Source of the DNA: Micrococcales bacterium
GTDB lineage: Bacteria; Actinomycetota; Actinomycetes; Actinomycetales; CAWJMD01
Direction: 5' to 3'
NCBI GenBank assembly: GCA_002748415.1
Contig: PDSI01000063.1
Span: 1 to 42,305 of the forward strand
Length of the DNA stretch: 42,305 nucleotides
The notes beneath the pieces are model-generated. The model ran no database searches. It had not been told where the DNA came from and saw nothing but the letters and a program-made list of their open reading frames with translations. Positions 8,237-16,065 of the stretch are shown one piece after another. How positions within the stretch are numbered: position 1 is the stretch's first letter; every line of letters begins with the position of its first letter. The position numbers and the translations under genes were made by a program.

Positions 8237-8261
8237 TATGGTGGGCCGCTGGGGCGGTCAA
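8233..8261 (-). promoter_or_regulatory. Sigma70-type promoter of paaA
   Basis: On the minus strand TTGACC (8261-8256) is followed after exactly 17 bases by TATACT (8238-8233). Both boxes match the consensus in five of six bases. Transcription would start near 8226, about 40 bases upstream of the paaA GTG. Confidence 0.75.
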
Positions 8262-8440
8262 GGGAGTCGTCGCCGGTCCGGGCGTACAACTCACGTCAAT
8301 CTCCGGTACATTTTCCCAGGCTACGCCTCGCGCGCTCTCACCCACCGAAGGAGGTGTCGGTGCCGGGCCGCGCACCACTGATGCCCGCACGACAACCCCG
8401 CTGTAGCTGGGCGGGGACGTGCTCACCCAAGGAGATGCTC

Positions 8441-8902
8441 GTGTCGGACCACGGACCAGCCGCGATGGGGCTGCATCACCCCTTGCTCGTCGATGATTTC
8501 GCATCGCACTGGCTGGGGCTGGAAGTGCTGCGCGCCGTACCCGGCGAGGCCCTCCTGCGGATGCAGCTCCGCGAGGAGATGCTGAACGGCTTCGGAATCG
8601 CCCATGGTGGGATGATCTTCGCCTTGGCCGACACTGCGTTCGCACTGGCCTGCAACGACGCCCACCGGGTTGGCATCGACATGACCGTCGCCTCTGGCGC
8701 CGATATCAACTTCCTCCGCCCGGCACACCGAGGGCAAAGCCTGACCGCCCACGCCCAAGTTGTCCGTAAAGGGCGAAGTGGATTGATCGATATCACCGTG
8801 TCCGCGCAGGGGCCGGACGACCCAGAACCCTACGTTTGCGCCGAGATCAGGGGCCGTAGCCGGACGATTCCCTATCCACAGGCACCGGCACCCGGGCCGT
8901 GA
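8441..8902 (+). CDS. paaI: PaaI-type hydroxyphenylacetyl-CoA thioesterase
   Basis: A 153-residue hotdog-fold thioesterase that hydrolyses dead-end CoA thioesters of the phenylacetate pathway and so frees CoA. The family motif HGGMIFALADTAFALACN lies in the first half; its HGG and the downstream Asp are the catalytic neighbourhood. VASGADINFLRPAHRGQSL and a C-terminal AEIRGRSR follow. I chose GTG 8441 because AAGGAG at 8429-8434 is well spaced. A GTG at 8360 with an even stronger GAAGGAGG would add 27 residues that do not look family-like. It is divergent from paaA across the operator. Confidence 0.85.
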   Translation: MSDHGPAAMGLHHPLLVDDFASHWLGLEVLRAVPGEALLRMQLREEMLNGFGIAHGGMIFALADTAFALACNDAHRVGIDMTVASGADINFLRPAHRGQSLTAHAQVVRKGRSGLIDITVSAQGPDDPEPYVCAEIRGRSRTIPYPQAPAPGP

Positions 8903-9017
8903 CAACCGCCTCGGCGGACGTCCGCTCCAGATGATCCGCCCCCTGACCGTGATGAGATCTGCGTCATAGACGCGCCGCAGTTCTCATTTACGAACGGATC
9001 AGTGCCAAAATACCCGT

Positions 9018-9689
9018 ATGCCCACTTCCGTCGAAACCAGGCCACGCCGCGGCCGGCCTGGGTATGACCAGCGAAGCCTCCTGCACAGATCCGTCGAGGT
9101 CTTCAACGTGCACGGCTACGACTCGACCTCCATGGAAATGCTCGCCAGGGAACTGGGCATCACCAAGTCGGCGATCTACCACCACGTCAACAGCAAGGAG
9201 GAGTTGCTACGCCTGGCACTGGACCAGGCTCTGATCAGCCTGCAAGAGGTGCTCGAGATGCCGGGGACCCACTCGGGCCGGGCCGACGCTCGCCTGGAGT
9301 TCGTCATCTACAACACCGTGCTGGTTCTCGCCGAGCAACTGCCCTACGTCACCCTCCTGCTGCGGTTACGCGGCAACTCACCCATAGAACTCGCCGCCCT
9401 GCAGCGCCGACGGGCGTTCGACGCAAGAATGAGGGAGATCGTCGACCTGGCCCGCGCCCAGGGCTACCTCCGCCGGGACATCGACTCCGCCACCACCGCG
9501 CGGCTCATCTTCGGAACCATCAACTCGGTGGTCGAGTGGTACGAACGCGACGGGCGGCTGACCCCGGAAGAACTGGCCACGGACGTCGTCCGGACCATCA
9601 TGACCGGCGTCGGCCGAGGCGGGCCGGTCCGGTTACCGGACCGGCCGCCGGAATCTCACTGCTTGGCGACGAGTGTGAGAACGTCGTAG
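9018..9689 (+). CDS. paaR: TetR-family regulator, probable phenylacetate repressor PaaR
   Basis: A 223-residue TetR-type protein. The N-terminal helix-turn-helix includes STSMEMLARELGITKSAIYH (about residues 36-55), followed by the usual HVNSKEELL. The C-terminal ligand-binding region is helical (LLRLRGNSPIELAALQRRR). Members of this family repress paa genes until phenylacetyl-CoA binds. The position inside the paa island and the repeated palindromes support that role. The gene follows paaI by 115 bases. No clear Shine-Dalgarno is seen. Its last 34 bases overlap the 3' end of the converging paaZ. Confidence 0.85.
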   Translation: MPTSVETRPRRGRPGYDQRSLLHRSVEVFNVHGYDSTSMEMLARELGITKSAIYHHVNSKEELLRLALDQALISLQEVLEMPGTHSGRADARLEFVIYNTVLVLAEQLPYVTLLLRLRGNSPIELAALQRRRAFDARMREIVDLARAQGYLRRDIDSATTARLIFGTINSVVEWYERDGRLTPEELATDVVRTIMTGVGRGGPVRLPDRPPESHCLATSVRTS

Positions 9690-11758
9690 GTCGCGACGAT
9701 GTCGCCGTTCTGGTTGTGCAACACCGTATCCCAGGCCACCTCACCGTATTCGTCGCTGACCCGGGGCGTGATGCGCTTGGCGGTCAACGTCACGCGGATC
9801 GAGTCGCCGGGCGACACGGGCGTGAGGAACCGGAGATTGTCCATTCCGTAATTGGCCAGCACAGGCCCCGGCTCCGGGGCCACGAACAGTCCTGCACCCC
9901 AGGCCACCACCAGGTACCCGTGCGCCACGATGCCGGGGAAGAACGGGGTGGCCGCGGCCGCCTCTTCGTCGGTATGAGCGTAGAACTTGTCGCCGGTCTC
10001 CTCCGCGAACGCGGTGATATCCGCCAGCGTCACCTCACGCAGATCGGACACATAGGCGTCGCCGAGCTGCAGCGTCGCCAACGACTTGTGGAACGGGTGC
10101 TCGAACTCGCTCGAACCGCCGAACTTCTCGCAACCCGCGATGCGTTGCGCCGCCCCGGTGTGCCAGATGCCGGTGATCGCGGTCAGCATGTTGGGAGAGC
10201 CCTGGATAGCGGTGCGCTGCATATGGTGCTTGACCGACCGGACACCACCCAGCTCCTCACCACCACCGGCCCGGCCAGGCCCGCCGTGAACCAGATGCGG
10301 AACCGGAGACCCGTGCCCGGTCGAGGTCTTCGCGTCTTCCCGGTTGAGCACCAGCACCCGGCCGTGGTGGGCGGCGATGCCGCGCACCAGCGCCTGCGCC
10401 GTCGTGGCGTCGTTGGTACAGACAGTGGCCACCAGTGACCCGGCGCCCATGGCGGCCAGGCGCACCGCATCGTCCAGGTCGGTGTACCCGATCACCGAGG
10501 AAACGGGACCGAACGCTTCCACGCTGTGCACCGCTACCGCGTCCGGATCCGACCAGGACAGCATGACCGGCTCCATGAACGCCCCACCGGAGGTCGCCGG
10601 ATCGGTCAGAGACCCGAGCACGATCTCGCCTCCGCCGTCCATCAGCCGGCGGACTGCGGAATGGACATCGGCCAGCTGGTCCAGCGACGCGAGGGCGCCC
10701 ATCGTCACCCCCTCCTCGCGCGGGTCCCCGACCACGACGCGATCGGCGATCCGCTTCGAGACTGCGGCGGCCACCTCTTGCACCATGCCTTTGGGGACGA
10801 TGGTTCGGCGGATCGCGGTGCACTTCTGCCCGGCCTTGACCGTCATCTCCGAGACGACGGACTTCACGAAGGCATCGAACTCAGGGGTGTCGGCGGTGGC
10901 GTCCGGGCCGAGGATGGCACAGTTCAGCGAGTCCGCCTCGGAGGAGAACCGCACGCCTCCCACGATGACGTTCTCGTGCTGGCGCAACGAGTTGGCGGTC
11001 GCCGCGGAACCGGTGAATGCGACGAGGTCGCGATAATCCAGGTGGTCCAGCAGGTCCCGCGCCGACCCGGAAATCAGCTGGATCGAACCAGCCGGCAGGA
11101 TGCCGGACTCCACCATCATCCGCACACACGAAGCCGCCACGTAGCCGGTCGGAGTGGCAGGCTTGACGACCGTCGGCACGCCCGCGACGAACGCCGGCGC
11201 GAACTTCTCCAGCATTCCCCACACCGGGAAGTTGAACGCGTTGATCTGCACCGCGACGCCCGGCAGCGACGTGTAGATGTGCGTGCCCAGGAAGGAACCG
11301 TCGCCGGACAGGACCTCGGTGGGACCGTCCAGAATCACGTGCGAGTTGGGCAGCTCACGCCGGCCCTTGCTGGAGAAGGTGAACAGCACCCCGATGCCGC
11401 CATCGACGTCGATCATGTTGTCGATCTTGGTGGCCCCGGTGTGGAACGACTCCGCGTACAGCTCCTTCTTACGGCCGTTCAGGTACTGCGCAAGCTCCTT
11501 CAGCTTGAGCGCACGCTCGTGAATGGTGAGCTTGCTCAACTCCGCCTGGCCGACGGTGCGGCCGTGCTCGATCACGGTCGCGATGTCGAGACCGTCGGTA
11601 CCGACCTTTGCCACCAGCTCACCCGTGCTCGCGTCCAGCACATCGGTGAGCCGGCTACCCGGCTCAGGGGTCCACCAGGCATCCTTGACATAGCTCGGGA
11701 CGACCTCTTCACGGCCCGGGTCAGGCGGGGTGGCGGTTTCCTGCGGGGTGGCGGTCAT
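9656..11758 (-). CDS. paaZ: Bifunctional oxepin-CoA hydrolase / aldehyde dehydrogenase PaaZ
   Basis: A 700-residue fusion that opens the oxepin-CoA ring and oxidises the resulting semialdehyde with NADP+. The N-terminal aldehyde dehydrogenase (to about residue 540) holds the catalytic Cys near 313 in GQKCTAIRR. The C-terminal MaoC-like (R)-hydratase domain has the D-x4-H pair in GDKFYAH at about 590-595 and FPGIVAHGYLV. Both halves look intact, so this is the full PaaZ rather than a split version. ATG 11758 follows GAGGGAG; an upstream in-frame GTG (11806) would add 16 residues with no family likeness. It is transcribed from the region containing the operator at 11832-11851. Confidence 0.95.
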   Translation of the reverse strand: MTATPQETATPPDPGREEVVPSYVKDAWWTPEPGSRLTDVLDASTGELVAKVGTDGLDIATVIEHGRTVGQAELSKLTIHERALKLKELAQYLNGRKKELYAESFHTGATKIDNMIDVDGGIGVLFTFSSKGRRELPNSHVILDGPTEVLSGDGSFLGTHIYTSLPGVAVQINAFNFPVWGMLEKFAPAFVAGVPTVVKPATPTGYVAASCVRMMVESGILPAGSIQLISGSARDLLDHLDYRDLVAFTGSAATANSLRQHENVIVGGVRFSSEADSLNCAILGPDATADTPEFDAFVKSVVSEMTVKAGQKCTAIRRTIVPKGMVQEVAAAVSKRIADRVVVGDPREEGVTMGALASLDQLADVHSAVRRLMDGGGEIVLGSLTDPATSGGAFMEPVMLSWSDPDAVAVHSVEAFGPVSSVIGYTDLDDAVRLAAMGAGSLVATVCTNDATTAQALVRGIAAHHGRVLVLNREDAKTSTGHGSPVPHLVHGGPGRAGGGEELGGVRSVKHHMQRTAIQGSPNMLTAITGIWHTGAAQRIAGCEKFGGSSEFEHPFHKSLATLQLGDAYVSDLREVTLADITAFAEETGDKFYAHTDEEAAAATPFFPGIVAHGYLVVAWGAGLFVAPEPGPVLANYGMDNLRFLTPVSPGDSIRVTLTAKRITPRVSDEYGEVAWDTVLHNQNGDIVATYDVLTLVAKQ

Positions 11759-11831
11759 CGGAGCTCCCTCGACGAAGACTGAGGTGGTGGCAAACCACCA
11801 GGACATGGCGGCCTGCTGCGATGGCAGTAAA

Positions 11832-11851
11832 TACTGAACGCTGAGTCAGTA
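11832..11851. promoter_or_regulatory. Palindromic operator between paaZ and a thioesterase gene (putative PaaR site)
   Basis: TACTGA-ACGCTGAG-TCAGTA, with one more matching base pair on each side (ATACTGA 11831-11837, TCAGTAT 11846-11852). The arms and overall 20-bp frame match the site before paaA. It lies in the divergent gap between paaZ and the thioesterase at 11896, so it can serve both. Confidence 0.75.
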
Positions 11852-11895
11852 TTGTTTCAAGTCCGACGGTGATGGTCAAGGTACGGAGGAACGGC

Positions 11896-12351
11896 ATGAC
11901 GAACGGCGCCCAGGGCCACGCGACGCAGGACACCGGCACCCACCAGCCGTGGGTCATCACGCTCGGGGAACTCGACGAGAAACTCGGCGTGCGGGTGCAC
12001 GAGCAGTCGGCGGAGCGCGTCGTCGCCTCCATGCCGGTGGCCGGGAACCGGCAGTCGCTGGGCCGGCTGCACGGCGGGGCCACGCTGGCACTTGCCGAGG
12101 CCGTCGGGTCCTGGGCCGCTGTGATCCACGCCAGCACGATGGGCAAGAGCGCTGTCGGCGTAGACGTTTCGGCAACGCATCACAAGTCGGTCCGTGACGG
12201 ACAGGTCACGGCGACGGCCACAGCACTCAGCCTCGGGCGAACGATGACCTGTCACATGGTGACGGTCACGGATGAGGACGACCGCCGACTGGCAACCGTC
12301 AAGATCACCAACTACCTGCTCGACACGCCCGTGCACAACACCGCGGGCTGA
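11896..12351 (+). CDS. Hotdog-fold acyl-CoA thioesterase (PaaI/DHNA-CoA hydrolase subfamily)
   Basis: A 151-residue single-domain thioesterase. The central motif GRLHGGATLALAEAVGSWAA, then VGVDVSATHHKSV and a LGRTMTCHMVTVTDE segment, place it in the PaaI-like group that also contains 1,4-dihydroxy-2-naphthoyl-CoA hydrolases. It differs clearly from the PaaI at 8441, so the island has two thioesterases of different subtypes. ATG 11896 is preceded by GGAGGA with good spacing. Its stop is 3 bases from the end of the converging paaH. The shared divergent promoter with paaZ suggests a role on phenylacetate-derived CoA esters, which is an inference. Confidence 0.85.
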   Translation: MTNGAQGHATQDTGTHQPWVITLGELDEKLGVRVHEQSAERVVASMPVAGNRQSLGRLHGGATLALAEAVGSWAAVIHASTMGKSAVGVDVSATHHKSVRDGQVTATATALSLGRTMTCHMVTVTDEDDRRLATVKITNYLLDTPVHNTAG

Positions 12352-12354
12352 GCC

Positions 12355-13212
12355 TCACCACTCGTAGAAACCGGTGCCGCTCTTGCGGCCGAGTTCGCCC
12401 TTGGCCACCTTTTCACGCAGGATGGCGGGTGGTGCGAATCGTTCTCCCAGCTTCGATTCCAGGTATTCCGCAATTCCGAGCCGGACGTCGAGACCGACGA
12501 TGTCGGTAGTACGCAACGGTCCGCTGGGGTGCTTGTAGCCGAGCTCCATCGCCAGGTCGATGTCTTGCGCACTGGCGACACCTTCCTCGACCATCCGCAT
12601 GGCTTCCAGCGCAATCGCCACCCCGAGCCGGGAAGACGCGAAGCCCGGGGAATCCTTGACCACGATCGGGGTCTTCTTGATGTCCTCCACCCATGCTTGC
12701 GCCAAGGACACCAGCTCCGGCGCCGTGTGGGATCCGACGACGACCTCTACCAGAGTCGAGGCGGGCACCGGGTTGAAGTAGTGCAGGCCGATGAAACGTT
12801 CCGGCTTGCGCAGGCTTTCGGCGATCCGGTCCAGTGACAGGGAGGACGTGTTCGTCGCCAGGTACGCGTCCTCGCCGATGACACTTTCCACCTGCTGCAA
12901 CGCGGTGGTTTTCAGCTCCAAGTCCTCGGGCACAGCCTCGATCACCAGTCCGCAGCGAGCGAACTCGGACGAGTCGATCGTGACTACCGCATGTTCCGAC
13001 GCGGCGTCGAAGTTGCTCAGCACGCCTCGTTCGACGGATTTCAGCAGATTTCCCTGCAAACGCTCCGACGCCTCGATCGCTGCCTGCGAGTCGCGTTCGA
13101 CGACAACGACATCCGACCCATTGATCAAGAATGCGTGAGCGATACCCACGCCCATGCGACCGCCGCCGAGCACACCGACCGTGCCCGGGAGTCGAGTGGT
13201 GGAGTTAGACAA
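12355..13212 (-). CDS. paaH: 3-hydroxyacyl-CoA dehydrogenase PaaH
   Basis: A 285-residue NAD+-dependent dehydrogenase that oxidises 3-hydroxyadipyl-CoA to 3-oxoadipyl-CoA. The Rossmann motif GVLGGGRMGVGIAHAF is near the N-terminus; NTSSLSL and GLHYFNPVP carry the catalytic Asn/His neighbourhood, and SPGFASSRLG begins the C-terminal domain. Length matches single-domain FadB2/PaaH enzymes. I infer a TTG start at 13212, one base after the paaF stop and preceded by AAGAAGG. No ATG or GTG lies between paaF and the Rossmann motif, and earlier starts would read through paaF. Confidence 0.9.
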   Translation of the reverse strand: MSNSTTRLPGTVGVLGGGRMGVGIAHAFLINGSDVVVVERDSQAAIEASERLQGNLLKSVERGVLSNFDAASEHAVVTIDSSEFARCGLVIEAVPEDLELKTTALQQVESVIGEDAYLATNTSSLSLDRIAESLRKPERFIGLHYFNPVPASTLVEVVVGSHTAPELVSLAQAWVEDIKKTPIVVKDSPGFASSRLGVAIALEAMRMVEEGVASAQDIDLAMELGYKHPSGPLRTTDIVGLDVRLGIAEYLESKLGERFAPPAILREKVAKGELGRKSGTGFYEW

Positions 13213-13213
13213 T

Positions 13214-13978
13214 TCAGCCTTCTTTCCTGCTTTCCGACTTTCTGTCCAGGAATGCCTGCATGCGGTCGAACTTCGCCTGCGACTCGAACAGGATCCCTTG
13301 CGCCAGGGTATCGATGGCGGGGTGCGCCTCGCGCGGAGCCTGCATGACCGTTTTGGAGATCCGGATCGCCAGCGGGTCCTGCCGGGCGATCCGGTCCGCC
13401 AGAGCATGGGCTCCCGCCATCAGCTGCTCCGGCTCATGAATCTCGGTGACCAGGTGCACGGTCCGGGCCTGCTCGGCGTCGAGAATCCGCCCGGCCAGCA
13501 GGATTTCCTTGGCAACGGGTTCGCCCACCAGCTCGATCAGACGCCAGGTCGCCCCAGCACCGGCGATGATGCCCAAACCCGCCTCGGGGTTGCCGATCTT
13601 CAGCCGCGGGGTGGCGATCCGGAAGTCCGCGGCGAAGGCCAGCTCCGCGCCGCCACCGAGCGCATACCCGTCCAGGGCGGCGATGACCGGCATCGGCAAT
13701 CGTGAGATCCGTTGGAACACGGTGGAGTTGATGCCGGCCAGTGCGTCGTCGCGGCGCCGCTCGCGCAGTTGTGAGATGTCGGCGCCAGAGGCGAAGACAC
13801 CGTTCGAACCGGCAAGAATCATGATGCGGGGCGAGTGCTCCAGATCGGCACACAGCGCGTGCAACTCCTCGACCATCGTCTGGTCAATGGCATTGCGCAC
13901 CTCGGGCCGATTCAACACCGCGACGATGCGGTCGTCGCTGACCTGCACATCGATGGTCGAGAACTGCTCGTACACCAT
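13214..13978 (-). CDS. paaF: Enoyl-CoA hydratase PaaF
   Basis: A 254-residue crotonase that hydrates 2,3-dehydroadipyl-CoA. Both catalytic glutamates of true hydratases are present: Glu112 in GGGAELAFAADFR and Glu132 in GNPEAGLGIIAGAG. The oxyanion segment is GVFASGADISQL (60-71). This separates it from the PaaG-type isomerase at 3523. ATG 13978 overlaps the paaJ stop by one base (TGATG), so the two genes are translationally coupled. Confidence 0.9.
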   Translation of the reverse strand: MVYEQFSTIDVQVSDDRIVAVLNRPEVRNAIDQTMVEELHALCADLEHSPRIMILAGSNGVFASGADISQLRERRRDDALAGINSTVFQRISRLPMPVIAALDGYALGGGAELAFAADFRIATPRLKIGNPEAGLGIIAGAGATWRLIELVGEPVAKEILLAGRILDAEQARTVHLVTEIHEPEQLMAGAHALADRIARQDPLAIRISKTVMQAPREAHPAIDTLAQGILFESQAKFDRMQAFLDRKSESRKEG

Positions 13979-15192
13979 CACACGCGCTCCAGCAGAAGAG
14001 CAGTGCCCTGACCAACTCCCACACACATGGTGGCAAGCCCGCGGTCTGCTCCTTCCCGCTCCATCCGGCCCAGCAGGGTGATCGTGATCCGTGAGCCGGA
14101 GGACCCGAGCGGGTGACCCAAGGCGATGGCGCCACCGTCGTTGTTGATGACGCCCTGATCCAGACCGAGCCGCTGAATGCACGCCAACGCCTGGGTGGCA
14201 AAGGCTTCGTTCAACTCGATCGCACCCAGATCACTCAGCTGCCACCCGGCCCTGGCCATGACCTTCTGGGTGGCCGGAACCGGGCCGATGCCCATGATCT
14301 CAGGCGGGACTCCGGCAGAGGCACCCTGCACAATGCGGGCCCGGGGCGTCAGGTTGTGCTTCTTGATCGCTGCCTCAGAGGCCACGACGATCGCGGACGC
14401 ACCGTCGTTCAGCGACGATGAGTTTCCAGCCGTCACTATTCCGCCAGGACGGACGACCGGTGCAAGTCGGGCAAGGACCTCCATGGTCGTGCCCGCACGG
14501 GGTCCCTCGTCGGTGTCGACCACGGTGACGGCACCCTTACGGCCGGGGACCTCGACCGGCACGATCTCGGGCGCCAACCGGCCGTCGGCGATGGCGGCCA
14601 GGGCACGCTCGTGCGACTGGACGGAGAAGGCGTCGGCCGCATCCCGCGAGATGTTGTCGACGCTGGCCAGCTCCTCGGCCGTCTCCGGCATGGAGAACGT
14701 CATCTTGCCGTCGCGGTTGAGATCTCCCGTGCGGAAGCGCGAATTCACCAAGCGCCACCCGATGGCGGTATCGACGATCTCACCGGGCTTGGCGAACGGC
14801 CGGTCCGGCTTCTCCAGCACCCACGGGGCCCGCGACATCGATTCCACACCACCGGCGATCACGATGTCGGCGTCCCCGCAGCGGACCATCGCGGCGGCCA
14901 GGGTGATGGCGGACATGCCAGAGGCACACAGGCGGTTGACCGTGATTCCCGGCACCGTGTCGGGGAATCCCGCCAGCATCCACGCGAGCCGGGCGACGTT
15001 GCGATTCTCCTCGCCGGCGCCGTTGGCGTTACCGAGGATGACCTCGTCGACCACCTCCGGATCGACATTCGCACGCTGCAGCAGTTCCGCTACGACACGC
15101 GCTGCGAGATCATCCGGGCGGACTGCGCTGAGCGCTCCGCCATATCGCCCAACAGGGGTGCGTACCCCATCGACAAGGAATGCCTGCGTCAT
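13978..15192 (-). CDS. paaJ: 3-oxoadipyl-CoA thiolase PaaJ
   Basis: A 404-residue thiolase that cleaves 3-oxoadipyl-CoA to acetyl-CoA and succinyl-CoA, the last step of the pathway; PaaJ may also act earlier on 3-oxo-5,6-dehydrosuberyl-CoA. The nucleophile is Cys89 in NRLCASGMSAI. His360 in GGAIALGHPLGSSG and Cys390 in TMCVGVGQG complete the active site. ATG 15192 follows GAAGGG and starts MTQAFLVDGVRTPVG, the standard thiolase N-terminus. It leads the paaJ-paaF-paaH operon. The equivalent enzyme PcaF of the protocatechuate route is the alternative name; context favours PaaJ. Confidence 0.9.
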   Translation of the reverse strand: MTQAFLVDGVRTPVGRYGGALSAVRPDDLAARVVAELLQRANVDPEVVDEVILGNANGAGEENRNVARLAWMLAGFPDTVPGITVNRLCASGMSAITLAAAMVRCGDADIVIAGGVESMSRAPWVLEKPDRPFAKPGEIVDTAIGWRLVNSRFRTGDLNRDGKMTFSMPETAEELASVDNISRDAADAFSVQSHERALAAIADGRLAPEIVPVEVPGRKGAVTVVDTDEGPRAGTTMEVLARLAPVVRPGGIVTAGNSSSLNDGASAIVVASEAAIKKHNLTPRARIVQGASAGVPPEIMGIGPVPATQKVMARAGWQLSDLGAIELNEAFATQALACIQRLGLDQGVINNDGGAIALGHPLGSSGSRITITLLGRMEREGADRGLATMCVGVGQGTALLLERV

Positions 15193-15252
15193 CGAGAGCC
15201 CTTCTGCGACTGCGACTGCGGCTGACCGGCGAACATGCCGGACCGGTGCATT

Positions 15253-15272
15253 TGCTGACCGATCGTTCAGTA
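15253..15272. promoter_or_regulatory. Palindromic operator upstream of paaJ (putative PaaR site)
   Basis: TGCTGACCGATCGTTCAGTA matches ACTGACCG-N2-CGGTCAGT in all but two specified positions and has a symmetric CGATCG core. It lies 60 bases upstream of the paaJ ATG. A TTGACC at 15302-15297 on the minus strand may be the -35 of the promoter; the -10 is not clear. Confidence 0.75.
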
Positions 15273-15333
15273 ACGATGTCACGCTGTAGCTGCTGCGGTC
15301 AACAGGGCAGGAACTGTCAGGTAGCCACTTGTT

Positions 15334-15353
15334 CACCAACCGTTCGGTCGGCT
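15334..15353. promoter_or_regulatory. Weaker palindromic operator on the symporter side (possible PaaR site)
   Basis: CCAACCGTTCGGTCGG (15336-15351) keeps the ACCG-TT-CGGT core of the operator, with degenerate outer arms (four mismatches to the 18-bp consensus). It is 81 bases from the stronger site and nearer the symporter operon. Confidence 0.45.
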
Positions 15354-15373
15354 AACCTCACGTCGTTCGGTGG

Positions 15374-15393
15374 TGACTACACGGGAGTAGTCA
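15374..15393. promoter_or_regulatory. Palindrome TGACTAC-N6-GTAGTCA, putative binding site of another regulator
   Basis: Perfect 7-bp arms (15374-15380 and 15387-15393) around ACGGGA. It is different in sequence from the paa operators and lies upstream of the DUF485/symporter genes. A dimeric regulator site is likely; the regulator is not identified. Confidence 0.5.
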
Positions 15394-15630
15394 ATGGTGT
15401 TCCTCATGGGGGGATCGCCCACGACAGCGGGGAGAACGGCCTGTCCGTTGGCGGTGGTCGACACCATGAGCATTCACCGGAGAGCGGTCCGCACCGAACG
15501 AGGCAGCGCATCATCACGCGATGGCTGCACGCCCAGGCAAGAAGGAAGGAGACCGCGACCACTAGTGCGGCAACACCAGTTGCCGTTCGTTATCTCGGCC
15601 CGGACGGGCCCCATCCAGGAAGGAACGCCG

Positions 15631-16065
15631 ATGGCAGAGCCCACGCCGACGGCAGAGCCCACGGAGAAGGACGCGCGCGATCTGCAGGCGTACTACGACG
15701 GGATGAAGCAGGAACGCAAGAGGTTGATCGTGCCGCTGGTCTCGATCATCCTGTTCCTCTACTTCTTCCAGCAAGTTCTCACCAACTTCACCCCGGCGAT
15801 GGACGGGTTCATCACCGAGAACATGACCATCGCCTTCGCCTACACGATCGCGATGTTCTTCGCCATCATCGCGGTGACCATGATCTACAGCTCCCGCATG
15901 AACAAGATCGAGAGCCAGCTCACCCCGCCCAACCTCGAGGAGATCGCCGCCCGGTACAACGCCGTTCGTGACGACGTCCTCGCCGACGCCGTCCCGGCCC
16001 GCAAGCTCGTCGACGACGCCGCCGCCGAGCCGGTAGCGGTCAGCCAAGACACGAAGGACGTGTGA
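15631..16065 (+). CDS. DUF485 membrane protein, partner of the ActP-like symporter
   Basis: A 144-residue inner-membrane protein of the DUF485 (YjcH-like) family. Two membrane segments, about 38-55 (LIVPLVSIILFLYFFQQVL) and 72-90 (IAFAYTIAMFFAIIAVTMI), are followed by a charged cytoplasmic tail with NKIESQL. DUF485 proteins are encoded next to acetate-type sodium-solute symporters and probably assist them. ATG 15631 follows AGGAAGGA. Its TGA overlaps the symporter ATG by one base. Confidence 0.88.
   Translation: MAEPTPTAEPTEKDARDLQAYYDGMKQERKRLIVPLVSIILFLYFFQQVLTNFTPAMDGFITENMTIAFAYTIAMFFAIIAVTMIYSSRMNKIESQLTPPNLEEIAARYNAVRDDVLADAVPARKLVDDAAAEPVAVSQDTKDV

Larger units (their letters stand above)
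15193..15630. other. Divergent intergenic region between paaJ and the DUF485/symporter operon
   Basis: 438 bases without a convincing gene. It holds the operator at 15253-15272, a weaker copy at 15334-15353 and a different palindrome at 15374-15393. Read plus, a weak promoter-like TTGTTC (15329) and TAACCT (15353) are separated by 18 bases and flank the weaker operator. From about 15400 on the sequence is a long leader with no recognised structure. Confidence 0.6.
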
